Counted from the stretch's first letter, positions 5,254 through 13,841 are shown. The stretch is DNA of 16,401 bases from Solirubrobacteraceae bacterium (GCA_030151725.1 JASLDD010000155.1:1-16401); one strand, 5' to 3'. Notes: generated by a model from the letters alone, not told the origin. Numbers and translations: made by a program.

Positions 5254-8200
5254 CTAAGTGCCCTCGCGCTGTATGGCCAGCAATGCATCCGCCGCCTTTA
5301 CCACGCTGGGAAAACGCCCGATCCCGTCCTTTGGAACGCGCATCGATACTTGAGAGCGACTCGCTTCATACAGAGCTTCCGGCAGCTCCTCGCGCAAGCG
5401 CTTGGCACGCGTGGAGTCGAGCTCGATCGGCACCACCGCCAGGCGATCGCCCTTGAAGCTCACCGTCCTCGCCCCCGCCTGCCCGAACTTGATTCGCGCC
5501 CGCTGCAGCGCCAGCATGTTCTCAACCGGCTCCGGGATCGGGCCGAAGCGGTCCTCCAGCTCCTCCCGCAAGCGCTCCACCTCCGCCACCTCGAGCGCCC
5601 CCGCCACTCTTCTGTGGATCTCGATCTTGGCCTGCTCGTAGGGCACGTAGTCGGCCGGCACATATGCGTCCACGCTCACATCCAGGCGCACCGGCTCCGG
5701 TAGCTCCTCCCCCTCTTGCTCCGGCTCCGCCGCCCTGACCGCCTCGTCGAGCATCTGCATGTACAGCTCAAAGCCCAGCGCCGCCACATGCCCCGACTGC
5801 TCGTCGCCCAGCAGGTTGCCAGCCCCGCGGATCTCCAGATCGCGCATCGCGATCTTGAAGCCCGCGCCCAGCTCCGTGTAGTCCGACAACGCCGCCAGCC
5901 TCTGCGCCGCCTCCGCCGTTAGCGCCGCCGCCGAGTCATAGAGCAAATAGGCATATGCACGCTCGCGACTGCGGCCCACGCGTCCCCGTATCTGGTAGAG
6001 CTGCGCCAAGCCAAACGCATCTGCGTGCTCCACGATCAGCGTGTTGGCCTGCGGGATATCGATGCCCGACTCGATAATCGACGTGCACACCAGCACGTCC
6101 GCCCCGCCTCGCAGGTAGTCCATCATCACCGCCTCGAGCTCCCCCTCGCCCATCTGCCCATGGGCCACCGCAAAGCGCACCCCTGGGCACAGCGCCCGCA
6201 ACCGCTCTGCCGTCTCCTCAATCGACTCCACGCGGTTGTGCAGGAAGAACGCCTGCCCATCCCGCGCATGCTCGCGCTCGATCGCCCGCTTGACCAGCTC
6301 CTCCTCGTACTCCCCCACATACGTCTTCACCGGCCTGCGGCCCTCCGGCGGAGTCTCGATCACAGAGATGTCCCTGAGCCCCGCCAGCGACATCTGAAGC
6401 GTGCGCGGGATCGGCGTGGCCGACATCGAGATCACGTCCACCTTCAACTTGAGCTGGCGCAGAAGCTCCTTCTGCTTGACCCCAAAGCGCTGCTCCTCAT
6501 CCACGATCAACAAGCCCAGGTCCTTGGCGCGCACATCGCGCGAGAGCACCCTGTGGGTACCGATCAGGATGTCCACGCGACCGTCTGCAAAGCCTTGGAT
6601 CGCCTCTTTCTGCTCAGCAGCTGTGCGGAAGCGCGAGACGTGCTCGAGCGTGAACGGATAGTCGGCCAGGCGCTCTGCAAACGTTCCGTAGTGCTGCTGA
6701 GCGAGGATCGTCGTGGGTACCAGCATCAGCACCTGCTTGCCCGCCCCAGCCGCCTTGAAGGCCGCCCTCAGCGCAACCTCCGTCTTGCCGTAGCCAACAT
6801 CGCCGCAGATCAGCCTGTCCATTGGACGCGGCGCTTCCATGTCGGCCTTCACAAGCTCAATCGCCTCGCGCTGGTCGGGCGTCTCGGTGAACGGGAAGCG
6901 CTCCTCGAACTCGCGCAGCCAATCCGAGTCCGCTTCAAAGGCATGCCCGCTGCGCCTGCGACGCTCCGCATAAAGGCTCAACAGCTCCCCCGCCAGCTCC
7001 TGTGCGGCGCGCCGCGCGCGCGCCTTCATTGTCTCCCAGCGCGTGCCTCCCAGCTTGGACAGCGGCGGATGCTCGCCGCCGGCGCCCACATATCGGGAGA
7101 TCTTGGCCAGCTGATCCGTGGGCACGAACACGCGGTCATCGCCCTGGTATTCCAGGTACAGGTAGTCGCGTGTGACATCCGCAACAGTGCGTGTCTCAAA
7201 GCCCGCAAAGCGCGCCACTCCATGGTCCTCGTGGACCACGATGTCGCCTGTGCGCAGCTCCGTGAACGAGCGCAGCGCGCCACGTCTGACGCCACCGGGG
7301 CCACCATGGCGGGCGCCCCCCTCGCCGGCCCGCTCAGCACGACGGCGGCGCAGCAATCTGTGCTCGGGGAACACCGCCAGCTTCAGCTGCGGGGCCACAA
7401 AGCCCTCACGCAGCGACGCCGTCGCAAAGCGCAGCGAAGGCTCAAGTGCCTGGTGGGTTACGTCCAGACCCTCCGCCTCGGCAAGCCATGTGGCTTTCAG
7501 GCGCCCAAGGTTGTAGGCCGCGCGCTCACCCTCACCGCGGCGGGGAAACGCCACCACCGTCCTATAGCCCGAGCGCACCAGCTTCTCCAGTTCGGGCTCC
7601 GCCTCGCCCAGCGAACGCGCCGCCGTGTCCGCCGACTGGGCGCGCAGCTCGATCTCCTGGCCGCTCGAAAGCGCCGACAGCCAGATCCGCGCCCGCTCCT
7701 TCAGGGTCGCGTGGATGCTCTCCGGGTTGACATATAGGTGGTGAGCGTCCTCGTCGCCAAAAGCGGCGCACACGTCGCTCCAGTGGTCGGTGAGCACCGG
7801 GCCGATCTCCTCCTCGGCAGCCACCATCAGCTCTGCATCCCCCACCAGATCCAGCAGCGCCCCAAAGCGCTCAACCGGCAACAGCTCCGCAATGTCCGGG
7901 CGCTCGCCCTCCTTGCCGTCGGCTCCCACCGCAGCTGAGAAGGCGCCCGTCGCAGCCGCGATCTCGGCCAGCTCACGATGCTCCACCGCGAGCTCCGCCG
8001 CGGGCGCTATCTCGACCTCCTCGACCTCGCCCAGCGAGCGCTGGGTGAACGTGGAGAACCAGCGCAGCGATTCGATCTCCACGTCGAACATGTCCACGCG
8101 CACCGCCCGCTCCTCAGTCGCCGGGAACACATCCAGCAGGCCACCCCTCAGCGCAAACTGCCCCCGCTCCTCCACCTGGTCGGTGCGCTCATAGCCCGCC

Positions 8201-8733
8201 CCCACCAGCTCCGCCGCACACTCATCCAGATCGAGTAGCTCTCCCACTCGCAGCGTGAACGAGTGCGGCCTCAGCTCCGGGTCGGGGACCTTCTCCGACA
8301 GCGCCACCGCGCTAACCACCACAACCGGCGCGCCCATTGCGTGCGTGTCGGCGCGTGAGCTGCTGTCGCCCGGGCCCTGTGCTCCACCCAGCAAGGCATC
8401 GAGGGCGGCTACTCGTAGACCGACCAGATGCGCCGGTGGCGCCAGGTGGGACTCATAGGCGACCCCCCGCGATGGGTAGTAGCGCACCCGTCGTGGCGCC
8501 AGCCATGCGCGCAGATCACCCGCAAGGTCCCGCGCAGCACGATCGTCGCCCACCACCACAAGCGTGGGACGCCGGCGCGCCTGCTCATCGATCTCGGCCA
8601 GCGCCGCAATCGCATACGGCCTCAGCGAGCTCGACACAAAAGCATGGCCGCCGTCGCGGGCCAGCTTCAGCGACTGCCCGTCATCCTCAATCAGCCCCAG
8701 CAGGGAGCGAAGCGCACCGGCTCTATCCGCCAT
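5254..8733 (-). CDS. mfd: Transcription-repair coupling factor Mfd
   Basis: A 1159-residue protein of normal family length. Mfd removes RNA polymerase stalled at DNA lesions and recruits UvrA. The layout is a UvrB-like N-terminal region (residues 1 to about 250), an RNA-polymerase-interacting domain near 485-560 (GDIVVHEDHGVARFAGF) and an SF2 translocase core. In the core, Walker A is GDVGYGKTE near 644, DEEQRFGVKQKE near 744, then SATPIPRTLQMSLAG and motif VI QIRGRVGRSRERAY near 918. A C-terminal TRCF domain completes it. An Arg/Gly-rich linker (RRRRAERAGEGGARHGG) precedes the polymerase-binding part. Its ATG directly follows the TAG of pth with no gap, so translation is probably coupled. 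The gene stays open to 5254 and overlaps only the longest, unlikely start of the lipoprotein gene. Confidence 0.98.
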   Translation of the reverse strand: MADRAGALRSLLGLIEDDGQSLKLARDGGHAFVSSSLRPYAIAALAEIDEQARRRPTLVVVGDDRAARDLAGDLRAWLAPRRVRYYPSRGVAYESHLAPPAHLVGLRVAALDALLGGAQGPGDSSSRADTHAMGAPVVVVSAVALSEKVPDPELRPHSFTLRVGELLDLDECAAELVGAGYERTDQVEERGQFALRGGLLDVFPATEERAVRVDMFDVEIESLRWFSTFTQRSLGEVEEVEIAPAAELAVEHRELAEIAAATGAFSAAVGADGKEGERPDIAELLPVERFGALLDLVGDAELMVAAEEEIGPVLTDHWSDVCAAFGDEDAHHLYVNPESIHATLKERARIWLSALSSGQEIELRAQSADTAARSLGEAEPELEKLVRSGYRTVVAFPRRGEGERAAYNLGRLKATWLAEAEGLDVTHQALEPSLRFATASLREGFVAPQLKLAVFPEHRLLRRRRAERAGEGGARHGGPGGVRRGALRSFTELRTGDIVVHEDHGVARFAGFETRTVADVTRDYLYLEYQGDDRVFVPTDQLAKISRYVGAGGEHPPLSKLGGTRWETMKARARRAAQELAGELLSLYAERRRRSGHAFEADSDWLREFEERFPFTETPDQREAIELVKADMEAPRPMDRLICGDVGYGKTEVALRAAFKAAGAGKQVLMLVPTTILAQQHYGTFAERLADYPFTLEHVSRFRTAAEQKEAIQGFADGRVDILIGTHRVLSRDVRAKDLGLLIVDEEQRFGVKQKELLRQLKLKVDVISMSATPIPRTLQMSLAGLRDISVIETPPEGRRPVKTYVGEYEEELVKRAIEREHARDGQAFFLHNRVESIEETAERLRALCPGVRFAVAHGQMGEGELEAVMMDYLRGGADVLVCTSIIESGIDIPQANTLIVEHADAFGLAQLYQIRGRVGRSRERAYAYLLYDSAAALTAEAAQRLAALSDYTELGAGFKIAMRDLEIRGAGNLLGDEQSGHVAALGFELYMQMLDEAVRAAEPEQEGEELPEPVRLDVSVDAYVPADYVPYEQAKIEIHRRVAGALEVAEVERLREELEDRFGPIPEPVENMLALQRARIKFGQAGARTVSFKGDRLAVVPIELDSTRAKRLREELPEALYEASRSQVSMRVPKDGIGRFPSVVKAADALLAIQREGT

Positions 8734-9489
8734 CTAGCGACCCCTTGACGAGCGTTTCGGGGGCTGGTCCTGCGGGGCAAGCAGTGCCACCTCGACGTGC
8801 TCGCAGGCCTTCTGCACGAGCTCTTCTACCTGGGCGTCGCTCTCTCGAAAGCGGCCAAGCACGTGCGCAGAGACGATCTCCGGGTCGGTGGAGTTGGGAC
8901 GCCCCACGCCGACACGCACACGCATAAAGTCCGCACTGCCCAACTCGCGCTTGATTGACTTCAGGCCATTGTGGCCCGCCAGGCCGCCTCCCAGGCGGGT
9001 GCGCACCTCGCCGAACGGCAGGTCGATCTCATCATGCACCACCAACACCCTGTCCAGTGGCAGCTTGAACGAGCCGCGCGCCGGCCCCACCGAACGGCCG
9101 GCCTCATTCATGAACGTCTGCGGGCACAGCACCGCCACGCGGGTCGGCGTCGCGGCCGGGGCAGCTTTGCGGGCGGGGGGCGATGCAGAGGACGAGGACG
9201 AGGACGAGGATGAGGCGGAGGCGGAGGTCTCTATAACACTCTCCGCGACTGCTGTATAACCATCGCTATACAGCACTGCCGACGAGTGATACTGCTGCCG
9301 CTGCTCTAGGTCCACACGCCCCTCGGCAAGCCGTCCGCGAAAGCGATCCTTGGCCCGTCCCAAGCCCCACCGCTCAACCAAGGCTTCCGCCACCATGAAC
9401 CCCACGTTATGAGGCGTCCGTGCGTACTCTCGTCCGGGGTTGCCCAAGCCGACTATCAACCAGTCGACGCTCGCTCCTCGTCTCAGCAT
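8734..9489 (-). CDS. pth: Peptidyl-tRNA hydrolase with a ~53-residue internal insertion
   Basis: A 251-residue protein against about 190 for typical bacterial Pth. It cleaves peptidyl-tRNA released from stalled ribosomes. Active-site residues are all present: N17 (GLGNPG), H27 (TPHNVGF), N128 (PQTFMN), D153 (VHDEIDLP) and N174 (GGGLAGHNGLKSI). Compared with E. coli N10, H20, N68, D93 and N114, spacings match exactly except H27 to N128 (101 against 48), which places a 53-residue insertion at about residues 62-115. The insertion contains YHSSAVLYSDGYTAVAES, encoded by a palindromic element, then a serine tract and an Ala/Pro/Lys linker. All catalytic parts are intact and in frame, so the enzyme is probably active. 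The start is ATG at 9487-9489; a GTG two codons upstream is possible and no clear ribosome site is seen. It is 59 bases after rplY and abuts mfd. Confidence 0.95.
   Translation of the reverse strand: MLRRGASVDWLIVGLGNPGREYARTPHNVGFMVAEALVERWGLGRAKDRFRGRLAEGRVDLEQRQQYHSSAVLYSDGYTAVAESVIETSASASSSSSSSSSASPPARKAAPAATPTRVAVLCPQTFMNEAGRSVGPARGSFKLPLDRVLVVHDEIDLPFGEVRTRLGGGLAGHNGLKSIKRELGSADFMRVRVGVGRPNSTDPEIVSAHVLGRFRESDAQVEELVQKACEHVEVALLAPQDQPPKRSSRGR
9187..9228. repeat. Hexanucleotide microsatellite encoding the Pth serine tract
   Basis: On the plus strand the sequence is a run of GAGGAC units degenerating into GAGGCG units. On the coding (minus) strand this is alternating TCC/TCG giving eight to nine serines, then Ala-Ser pairs. 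The 6-bp unit keeps the reading frame when units are gained or lost. Confidence 0.75.
9250..9275. repeat. Palindromic element, copy B (inside pth)
   Basis: Arms TGCTGTATA (9250-9258) and TATACAGCA (9267-9275) pair perfectly around an 8-base centre. The reverse complement matches copy A (651-676) at 24 of 26 positions, and the next five bases (GTCGC) also match. In the pth frame it encodes about LYSDGYTAVA. It lies within the insertion that separates H27 from N128. Confidence 0.8.
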
Positions 9490-9548
9490 GAACACGAGCG
9501 AGGACGCCGCATCACGTAGCTCAGCGGCCGGCCCACTCGCAGCGGTCG

Positions 9549-10220
9549 CTACTCCTCGCCTGAGGAGCCCTCGGCTGAGTCGCCATCGTCGCCGGCGTCG
9601 CCCTTCTCGCCAACAAGCTCTGTCTCGGCTTCGATTTCCTCGGCCGTCTCGCTCTGCAGACGGGGGGCCGAGAGCGTCGCTATGACGGTCTCCTCGAGGT
9701 CATCCAATAGCGTCACGTCGTCTGGAGTCTCAAGTGCAGACAGCAGGATCGTGTCGCCAATGTCCATCTCGCCGATCGCGTGAACGATCGACTCGGGGAT
9801 GGCCGTGGGCAGCGCTTCCACATTGACCTCACGGGTGATCTGCTCGAGAATGCCGCCCGCTTTGGTGCCTGGAGCGTCATCAATGCCGGTCAGCTCAACA
9901 GGCACCACCGCATGAATCTTCTCGTCGAGGCGGACTCGGAGCAGGTCGACGTGCGTGGTCTCGCCTCTCACAGGGTCGCGCTGGGACTCCTTGAGGACCA
10001 CTGGGGTGGCTTTGGCGCCATCCACGCTCAGATCCAAGACAGCTCCACTGCCGGCCAGCGCCAAGCGCAGCTCGCGCGCATCGGCGTCGAAGCCCACTGG
10101 CTCAGAGCCGCCCCCGTAGAGCACACCGGGTACGCGCCCGCTGCGCCGTAGCCGGCGCGCCGCGCGCGAGCCCTCGCCTGCGCGGCTGTTGACGTTGAGC
10201 TTTGTGGTGGTGTTGGCCAT
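9549..10220 (-). CDS. rplY: 50S ribosomal protein L25 / general stress protein Ctc
   Basis: A 223-residue long-form L25 (Ctc/TL5 type) that binds 5S rRNA in the large subunit. The N-terminal domain (1 to about 95) has the family opening with SRAARRLRRSGRVPGVLYGG and the DPVRGETTHVDLLRV motif. The C-terminal domain (about 100-190) carries VPVELTGIDDAPGTKAGGIL, EALPTAIPESI and IGDTILLSAL. A strongly acidic tail from about residue 193 (AEEIEAETELVG to the end) is typical of actinobacterial members. The start ATG 10218-10220 gives the expected N-terminus ANTTTKLNV; no strong ribosome site is seen. A TAGAGT at 10233-10238 (minus strand) could be a -10 element. It precedes pth, the usual L25-Pth pairing. 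Confidence 0.95.
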   Translation of the reverse strand: MANTTTKLNVNSRAGEGSRAARRLRRSGRVPGVLYGGGSEPVGFDADARELRLALAGSGAVLDLSVDGAKATPVVLKESQRDPVRGETTHVDLLRVRLDEKIHAVVPVELTGIDDAPGTKAGGILEQITREVNVEALPTAIPESIVHAIGEMDIGDTILLSALETPDDVTLLDDLEETVIATLSAPRLQSETAEEIEAETELVGEKGDAGDDGDSAEGSSGEE

Positions 10221-10253
10221 AAGCGAGTGCAGACTCTAGCAATCGCCGTTCAT

Positions 10254-10844
10254 CTAGTGAATTGCTCCCTGTTCTGCTGCAGTCGCTTCTTCTTCTTCCT
10301 TTTCGATCTGCGTGGCCTTGTGACATTTGCCTTCGTTGTCGATGGGAGCGCTGATTTCGATCAGCTTCACGTGGATGCCCGACAGGAAGTTGCCGGTGCG
10401 CTTGACCTCAACGCACTGCACTACTGGCAGCTTGCCGAGGGTCGTCCACGCCAGCCGAGTCTTGCCGGAAGCGCCAAAGGGGGAGTAGGCCGTGGGCGCT
10501 TCGAGCTGCAGGATCTTCACTGCCCCTGATCTGCGCAGCCGAGGGTTGCTCGCGTTCGTCTTCACCGTGGCCACACATGAGGGGCTCGTCCGACAACCGC
10601 TGAGCTGATCAAGCATGCCCCCCACATCGCCCTTTACCTCCGCCTGCACCAGCAGCGCCTCATCGTTGCGTTCGGCGTTCTCCACGCTGAGGAAGCGCGC
10701 AAGCAGCGCGCTGACCACGAGCACCAGGATCAGACCCCCAGCGAGCAGCACCCGCAGAATCCGCCGCTGCGAGGGCGCGAGTCCGACCCACCACGCGCGC
10801 GGCCCGCGAGCAGCCGCGACAGGGGAGGCGGGCGGAGAGGACAT
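10254..10844 (-). CDS. Unknown single-pass membrane protein with a four-cysteine outer domain
   Basis: A 196-residue protein. Residues 1-28 are a cytoplasmic tail ending in basic SQRRILR, and 31-51 form one transmembrane helix (VLLAGGLILVLVVSALLARF). The rest is probably outside the membrane and holds exactly four cysteines (C84, C90, C144, C174), an even set that could form two disulfides. Towards the end is an acidic run (EKEEEE). I recognise no family. It sits between prs and rplY, where most actinobacteria have nothing or unrelated genes, and is 33 bases upstream of rplY in the same direction. The start ATG 10842-10844 is the only one that includes the full membrane anchor; the ribosome site is weak. 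Confidence 0.7.
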   Translation of the reverse strand: MSSPPASPVAAARGPRAWWVGLAPSQRRILRVLLAGGLILVLVVSALLARFLSVENAERNDEALLVQAEVKGDVGGMLDQLSGCRTSPSCVATVKTNASNPRLRRSGAVKILQLEAPTAYSPFGASGKTRLAWTTLGKLPVVQCVEVKRTGNFLSGIHVKLIEISAPIDNEGKCHKATQIEKEEEEATAAEQGAIH

Positions 10845-10998
10845 CGTCGAGATGATGACGGGTGGACTGTACGCCCCACCTAGCCAGCTGTTTGCCGCCT
10901 GCCTACGTTCGCTGGCATTGGCTTCTCCGCACTACACAGTCGCCGTGCGAATCTTCCGAGGATCGTCGGCACGGGGGTGTATTTCCGAGTGGGTCGGT

Positions 10999-11388
10999 CT
11001 AGGCGTGGTACCACTCGACGGTGGCGCCGCCCTTTGCGCAGTCGCCGCCCGCTCCATGACCGGGAAAGCCGCTGCCGTCGCCGAAGCACGTCCAGCCCGG
11101 CGATCCGTACAACTTCCAGCGGAATTGCGAGGCCGGGCCTTCAGGGTTGCCTACAAAGGTCACGCCGACGCCCGAAACCATCGCCTGCACGATGGTCAAC
11201 GCCTGGCCGCAGGCCACTTTGCGTGTCTGAATCAGGATCGGGTAGCCACGTTTGAAGCCGTTGAGCGAAGGGACCGCCGGACACCTGTGATTCGGCGGAG
11301 AGAACGCCGTCGCTCGCCCACGCCCGGCAAGCAACGCCGTGCCACCGAGCGCCGCTACCGCCACCATCAGAATCATCAGCCTCTTCAT
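10999..11388 (-). CDS. Unknown small secreted protein with four cysteines
   Basis: A 129-residue protein with a clear signal peptide (KRLMILMVAVAALGGTALLA), probably cut near ATA/F at about residue 28. The mature part of about 100 residues has four cysteines (C36, C60, C101, C117) and is rich in Gly and aromatics (WKLYGSPGWTCFGDGSGFPG, ending ATVEWYHA). No lipobox and no second membrane segment are seen, so it is likely released or held non-covalently. I recognise no family. It lies 50 bases downstream of prs and 154 bases upstream of the membrane protein gene, all in the same direction. Like its neighbour it carries four cysteines, but the two do not look homologous. Confidence 0.7.
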   Translation of the reverse strand: MKRLMILMVAVAALGGTALLAGRGRATAFSPPNHRCPAVPSLNGFKRGYPILIQTRKVACGQALTIVQAMVSGVGVTFVGNPEGPASQFRWKLYGSPGWTCFGDGSGFPGHGAGGDCAKGGATVEWYHA

Positions 11389-11438
11389 GCCGCCAGCAGA
11401 CTACCCCACCGCTCGCAGCCGTCGAGGCACGCAACCGT

Positions 11439-12467
11439 CTAGAACAGCTGGTTCTCGCCGCCGAACACCTCGCTGACGGAGTCGTCGACGAAGATCCGCC
11501 GAATGGAGTCTGTCAGCAGCTCAGCGCAGGGCAGCACGCGCACGTTGGCGGGGCGATCGGCGCGGACGGGGATCGTGTCCGTGACCACGATCTCCTCAAA
11601 GCCCGCCCTCTGCAGGTTCTCGAAGGCGTCCCCCGAGAACACAGCGTGGGTGGCAGCCGCATAGACGCGAGTGGCGCCCTCTTCCTTGACCGTCTTGGCG
11701 GCCGCCGCAAGCGTGCCCGCCGTGTCGATTATGTCGTCCACGATCACCGCCGTCTTGCCCTTCACGTCACCGATCACATAGCCGATCTCAGCGACCTGCT
11801 GGGCGGGACGCTCCTTGTCGAGGATCGCCAGCTCGGCGCCGATCTTGGAGGCGAACTTCTTGTTCAGCTTGACCCTGCCCGCATCCGGCGCCACAACCAC
11901 CAGGTCGGGTAGACCGAGGTCGCTGAAGTACTGCGTGAGCATGAACAGCGCCGTCATGTGATCCACGGGCTTCTGGAAAAAGCCCTGGATCTGACCTGCG
12001 TGCAGGTCCATCGTCAGTACCCGGTCGGCACCCGCCGCCTCGAGCATCCGCGCCACCAGACGCGCCGATATCGGCTCCCGCGGCGCGGACTTCTTGTCCT
12101 GGCGCGAGTAGCCAAACCATGGGGTCACCGCAATCACTCGGTGCGCCGAGGCACCCACGGCCGCATCGATCATGAATAGCAGCTCCATCAGCGAGTCATT
12201 GGCAGTTACCCCCGTCTGGGCGTTGCCGCATGTGGACTGCACGATGAACACGTCAGCGCCACGGATCGACTCCTCGTAGCGGCAGTACACCTCTCCATTG
12301 GAGAACGTCTTCAGCGTCACCGGCCCAAGATCGACTCCCAGCTTGTCAGCGATGTCGATCGCCAACTGCGGGTTCGCGCGCCCGCTGACGAGCATCAGGC
12401 GCTTGTTGTAGTCAATCGGGAGGCTGGCTGCCCGCTCCGACTCGGTGCGCGTGTCGATCGCGCTCAT
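11439..12467 (-). CDS. prs: Ribose-phosphate pyrophosphokinase (PRPP synthetase)
   Basis: A 342-residue class I enzyme that makes PRPP from ribose 5-phosphate and ATP for nucleotide, His and Trp synthesis. Visible hallmarks are SGRANPQLA near 28, TFSNGE at 54-59, the flexible loop SRQDKKSAPREPISA near 121-135, the metal-binding MDLHAGQIQGFF with H156, and the PRPP-binding VIVDDIIDTAGTL at 241-253. The N-terminus is about 20 residues longer than common homologues. The start ATG 12465-12467 directly follows AGGAG with no spacer, which is abnormal for a Shine-Dalgarno site, so the ribosome site or the start may be different. It is 45 bases downstream of glmU (in transcription order), the standard actinobacterial pair. 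Confidence 0.97.
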   Translation of the reverse strand: MSAIDTRTESERAASLPIDYNKRLMLVSGRANPQLAIDIADKLGVDLGPVTLKTFSNGEVYCRYEESIRGADVFIVQSTCGNAQTGVTANDSLMELLFMIDAAVGASAHRVIAVTPWFGYSRQDKKSAPREPISARLVARMLEAAGADRVLTMDLHAGQIQGFFQKPVDHMTALFMLTQYFSDLGLPDLVVVAPDAGRVKLNKKFASKIGAELAILDKERPAQQVAEIGYVIGDVKGKTAVIVDDIIDTAGTLAAAAKTVKEEGATRVYAAATHAVFSGDAFENLQRAGFEEIVVTDTIPVRADRPANVRVLPCAELLTDSIRRIFVDDSVSEVFGGENQLF

Positions 12468-12512
12468 CTCCTGTGAAGTGTAAAGGTCGCCGCAACTCGG
12501 GACATCTGTGAA

Positions 12513-13841
12513 TCAGTCCTTGCGCTCTGCATAGCCCTCGATGTTGCGCTGGCGCTCCCTTGCCATGCCCAGCGCTCCCGCCGGCACATCCTCGGTGATG
12601 ACCGATCCGGCGCCCGTGTACGAGCCGTCTCCGAGCGTCACCGGGGCCACCAGTGTCGTGTCCACCCCCGTGCGCACATCGGAGCCAATCATGGTCCGGT
12701 GCTTGGCGCGACCGTCGTAGTTGGCGGTGATCGTGGCAGCACCCAGATTCGAGCGCTCGCCCACATCCGCATCACCTATGTAAGAGAGATGCGGCACCTT
12801 CGAACCGGGACCGATGTCGGAGTTCTTCACCTCCACAAACGTCCCCACCTTGGCGCCTGCGCGCAGCACGCTGCCCGGCCGCAGGTAGGCGAAGGGCCCG
12901 ACGCTTGCGCCGTCCTCCAGCACGCAGTCCACCAGGTAGGACTGACGCACGGTGCAGTCGCGTCCGATCCTTGTGGAGCCGCGGATGGTCGTGAAGGGCT
13001 CAATCACAGTGTCGGGTCCGATCTCGACATCGACGTCTATTACCGTTGCAGAAGGGTCGACGATCCCCACGCCCGCTGCCATGTGGCGCTCGTGGATGGC
13101 CTGTTGCGCCAGGGCGCGCACCCGCGCGAGGTCGGCGCGATCGTTGACACCAAGCACGAGCCGCTGGTCGGCAAGAACATGCGCCGCTATGCGCTCACCG
13201 TCGGCGCGCAGCAGCTCGAGCGCTTGAGGCAAGTACAGCTCTTCTTGCGCATTCTCGGCCGTGAGTCGCGGCAGCGCGCGCGCGAGAGACCTCGCGGCGA
13301 AGACATAGATGCCTGTGTTGACCTCGCAGATCTCGCGCTCCGCTTGGGTGGAGTCGCCATTGAGCTTGGTCTCGACCACCCGCCGCACCGACCCGTCCTC
13401 GTTGCGCACCACGCGACCGTAGCCAGTGGGGTCATCCAACACGGCTGTTGCCATAGTGACGGCGACAGCCTCCTTCGCGTGCGCCTCGACGAGTTTGCGG
13501 ATGACAGAGGCGTCGACGAGCGGCACATCGCCGTAGAGAATCACTATCGGGGAGGCCGGATCGAGCTTCGAGCCTAGAGCCGCCATCGCAGCGGCGGCCG
13601 CGCCGCCCGTGCCGTCGGAGCGCTCTTGCACAGCCAACTGCACGCCCTCGGGCAGCACCCGCTCAAGCGCCCGCGCCGGTGAATCCACCACCACCACGCG
13701 CTCGGCGCCGGCCTCGAACGCCGCATGCACAGGCCAAAGCACTATCGCCCGCCCACACAGTGCATGCAGCACCTTGGGTGTAGCGGAACGCATGCGCACT
13801 CCCTGCCCAGCGGCGAGGATCACAACGGTGGGGCCGATCAC
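12513..13841 (-). CDS. glmU: Bifunctional UDP-N-acetylglucosamine pyrophosphorylase / glucosamine-1-phosphate acetyltransferase
   Basis: About 442 residues. The N-terminal half is the uridyltransferase (LAAGQGVRMRSATPK, residues 9-23, the nucleotide-binding signature; YGDVPL further on). The C-terminal half is a left-handed beta-helix acetyltransferase with the catalytic His in KVPHLSYIGDADVG (about H351) and ATITANYDG. Together they make UDP-GlcNAc for peptidoglycan. The longest frame starts with TTG at 13868, which adds nine hydrophobic residues; I prefer GTG at 13839-13841, giving the usual start right before PTVVILAAG. GTG at 13853 is another option. None has a clear ribosome site. It is the first gene of the long minus-strand run and is divergent from the dioxygenase gene. 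Confidence 0.95.
   Translation of the reverse strand: MIGPTVVILAAGQGVRMRSATPKVLHALCGRAIVLWPVHAAFEAGAERVVVVDSPARALERVLPEGVQLAVQERSDGTGGAAAAAMAALGSKLDPASPIVILYGDVPLVDASVIRKLVEAHAKEAVAVTMATAVLDDPTGYGRVVRNEDGSVRRVVETKLNGDSTQAEREICEVNTGIYVFAARSLARALPRLTAENAQEELYLPQALELLRADGERIAAHVLADQRLVLGVNDRADLARVRALAQQAIHERHMAAGVGIVDPSATVIDVDVEIGPDTVIEPFTTIRGSTRIGRDCTVRQSYLVDCVLEDGASVGPFAYLRPGSVLRAGAKVGTFVEVKNSDIGPGSKVPHLSYIGDADVGERSNLGAATITANYDGRAKHRTMIGSDVRTGVDTTLVAPVTLGDGSYTGAGSVITEDVPAGALGMARERQRNIEGYAERKD

Noticed and set aside
6025..7737. A 570-codon open frame on the plus strand
   Set aside because: It lies fully opposite mfd, whose helicase motifs are unmistakable. Long antisense frames are expected in high-GC coding DNA, and the translated product is rich in His/Arg/Gln with no recognisable domain.
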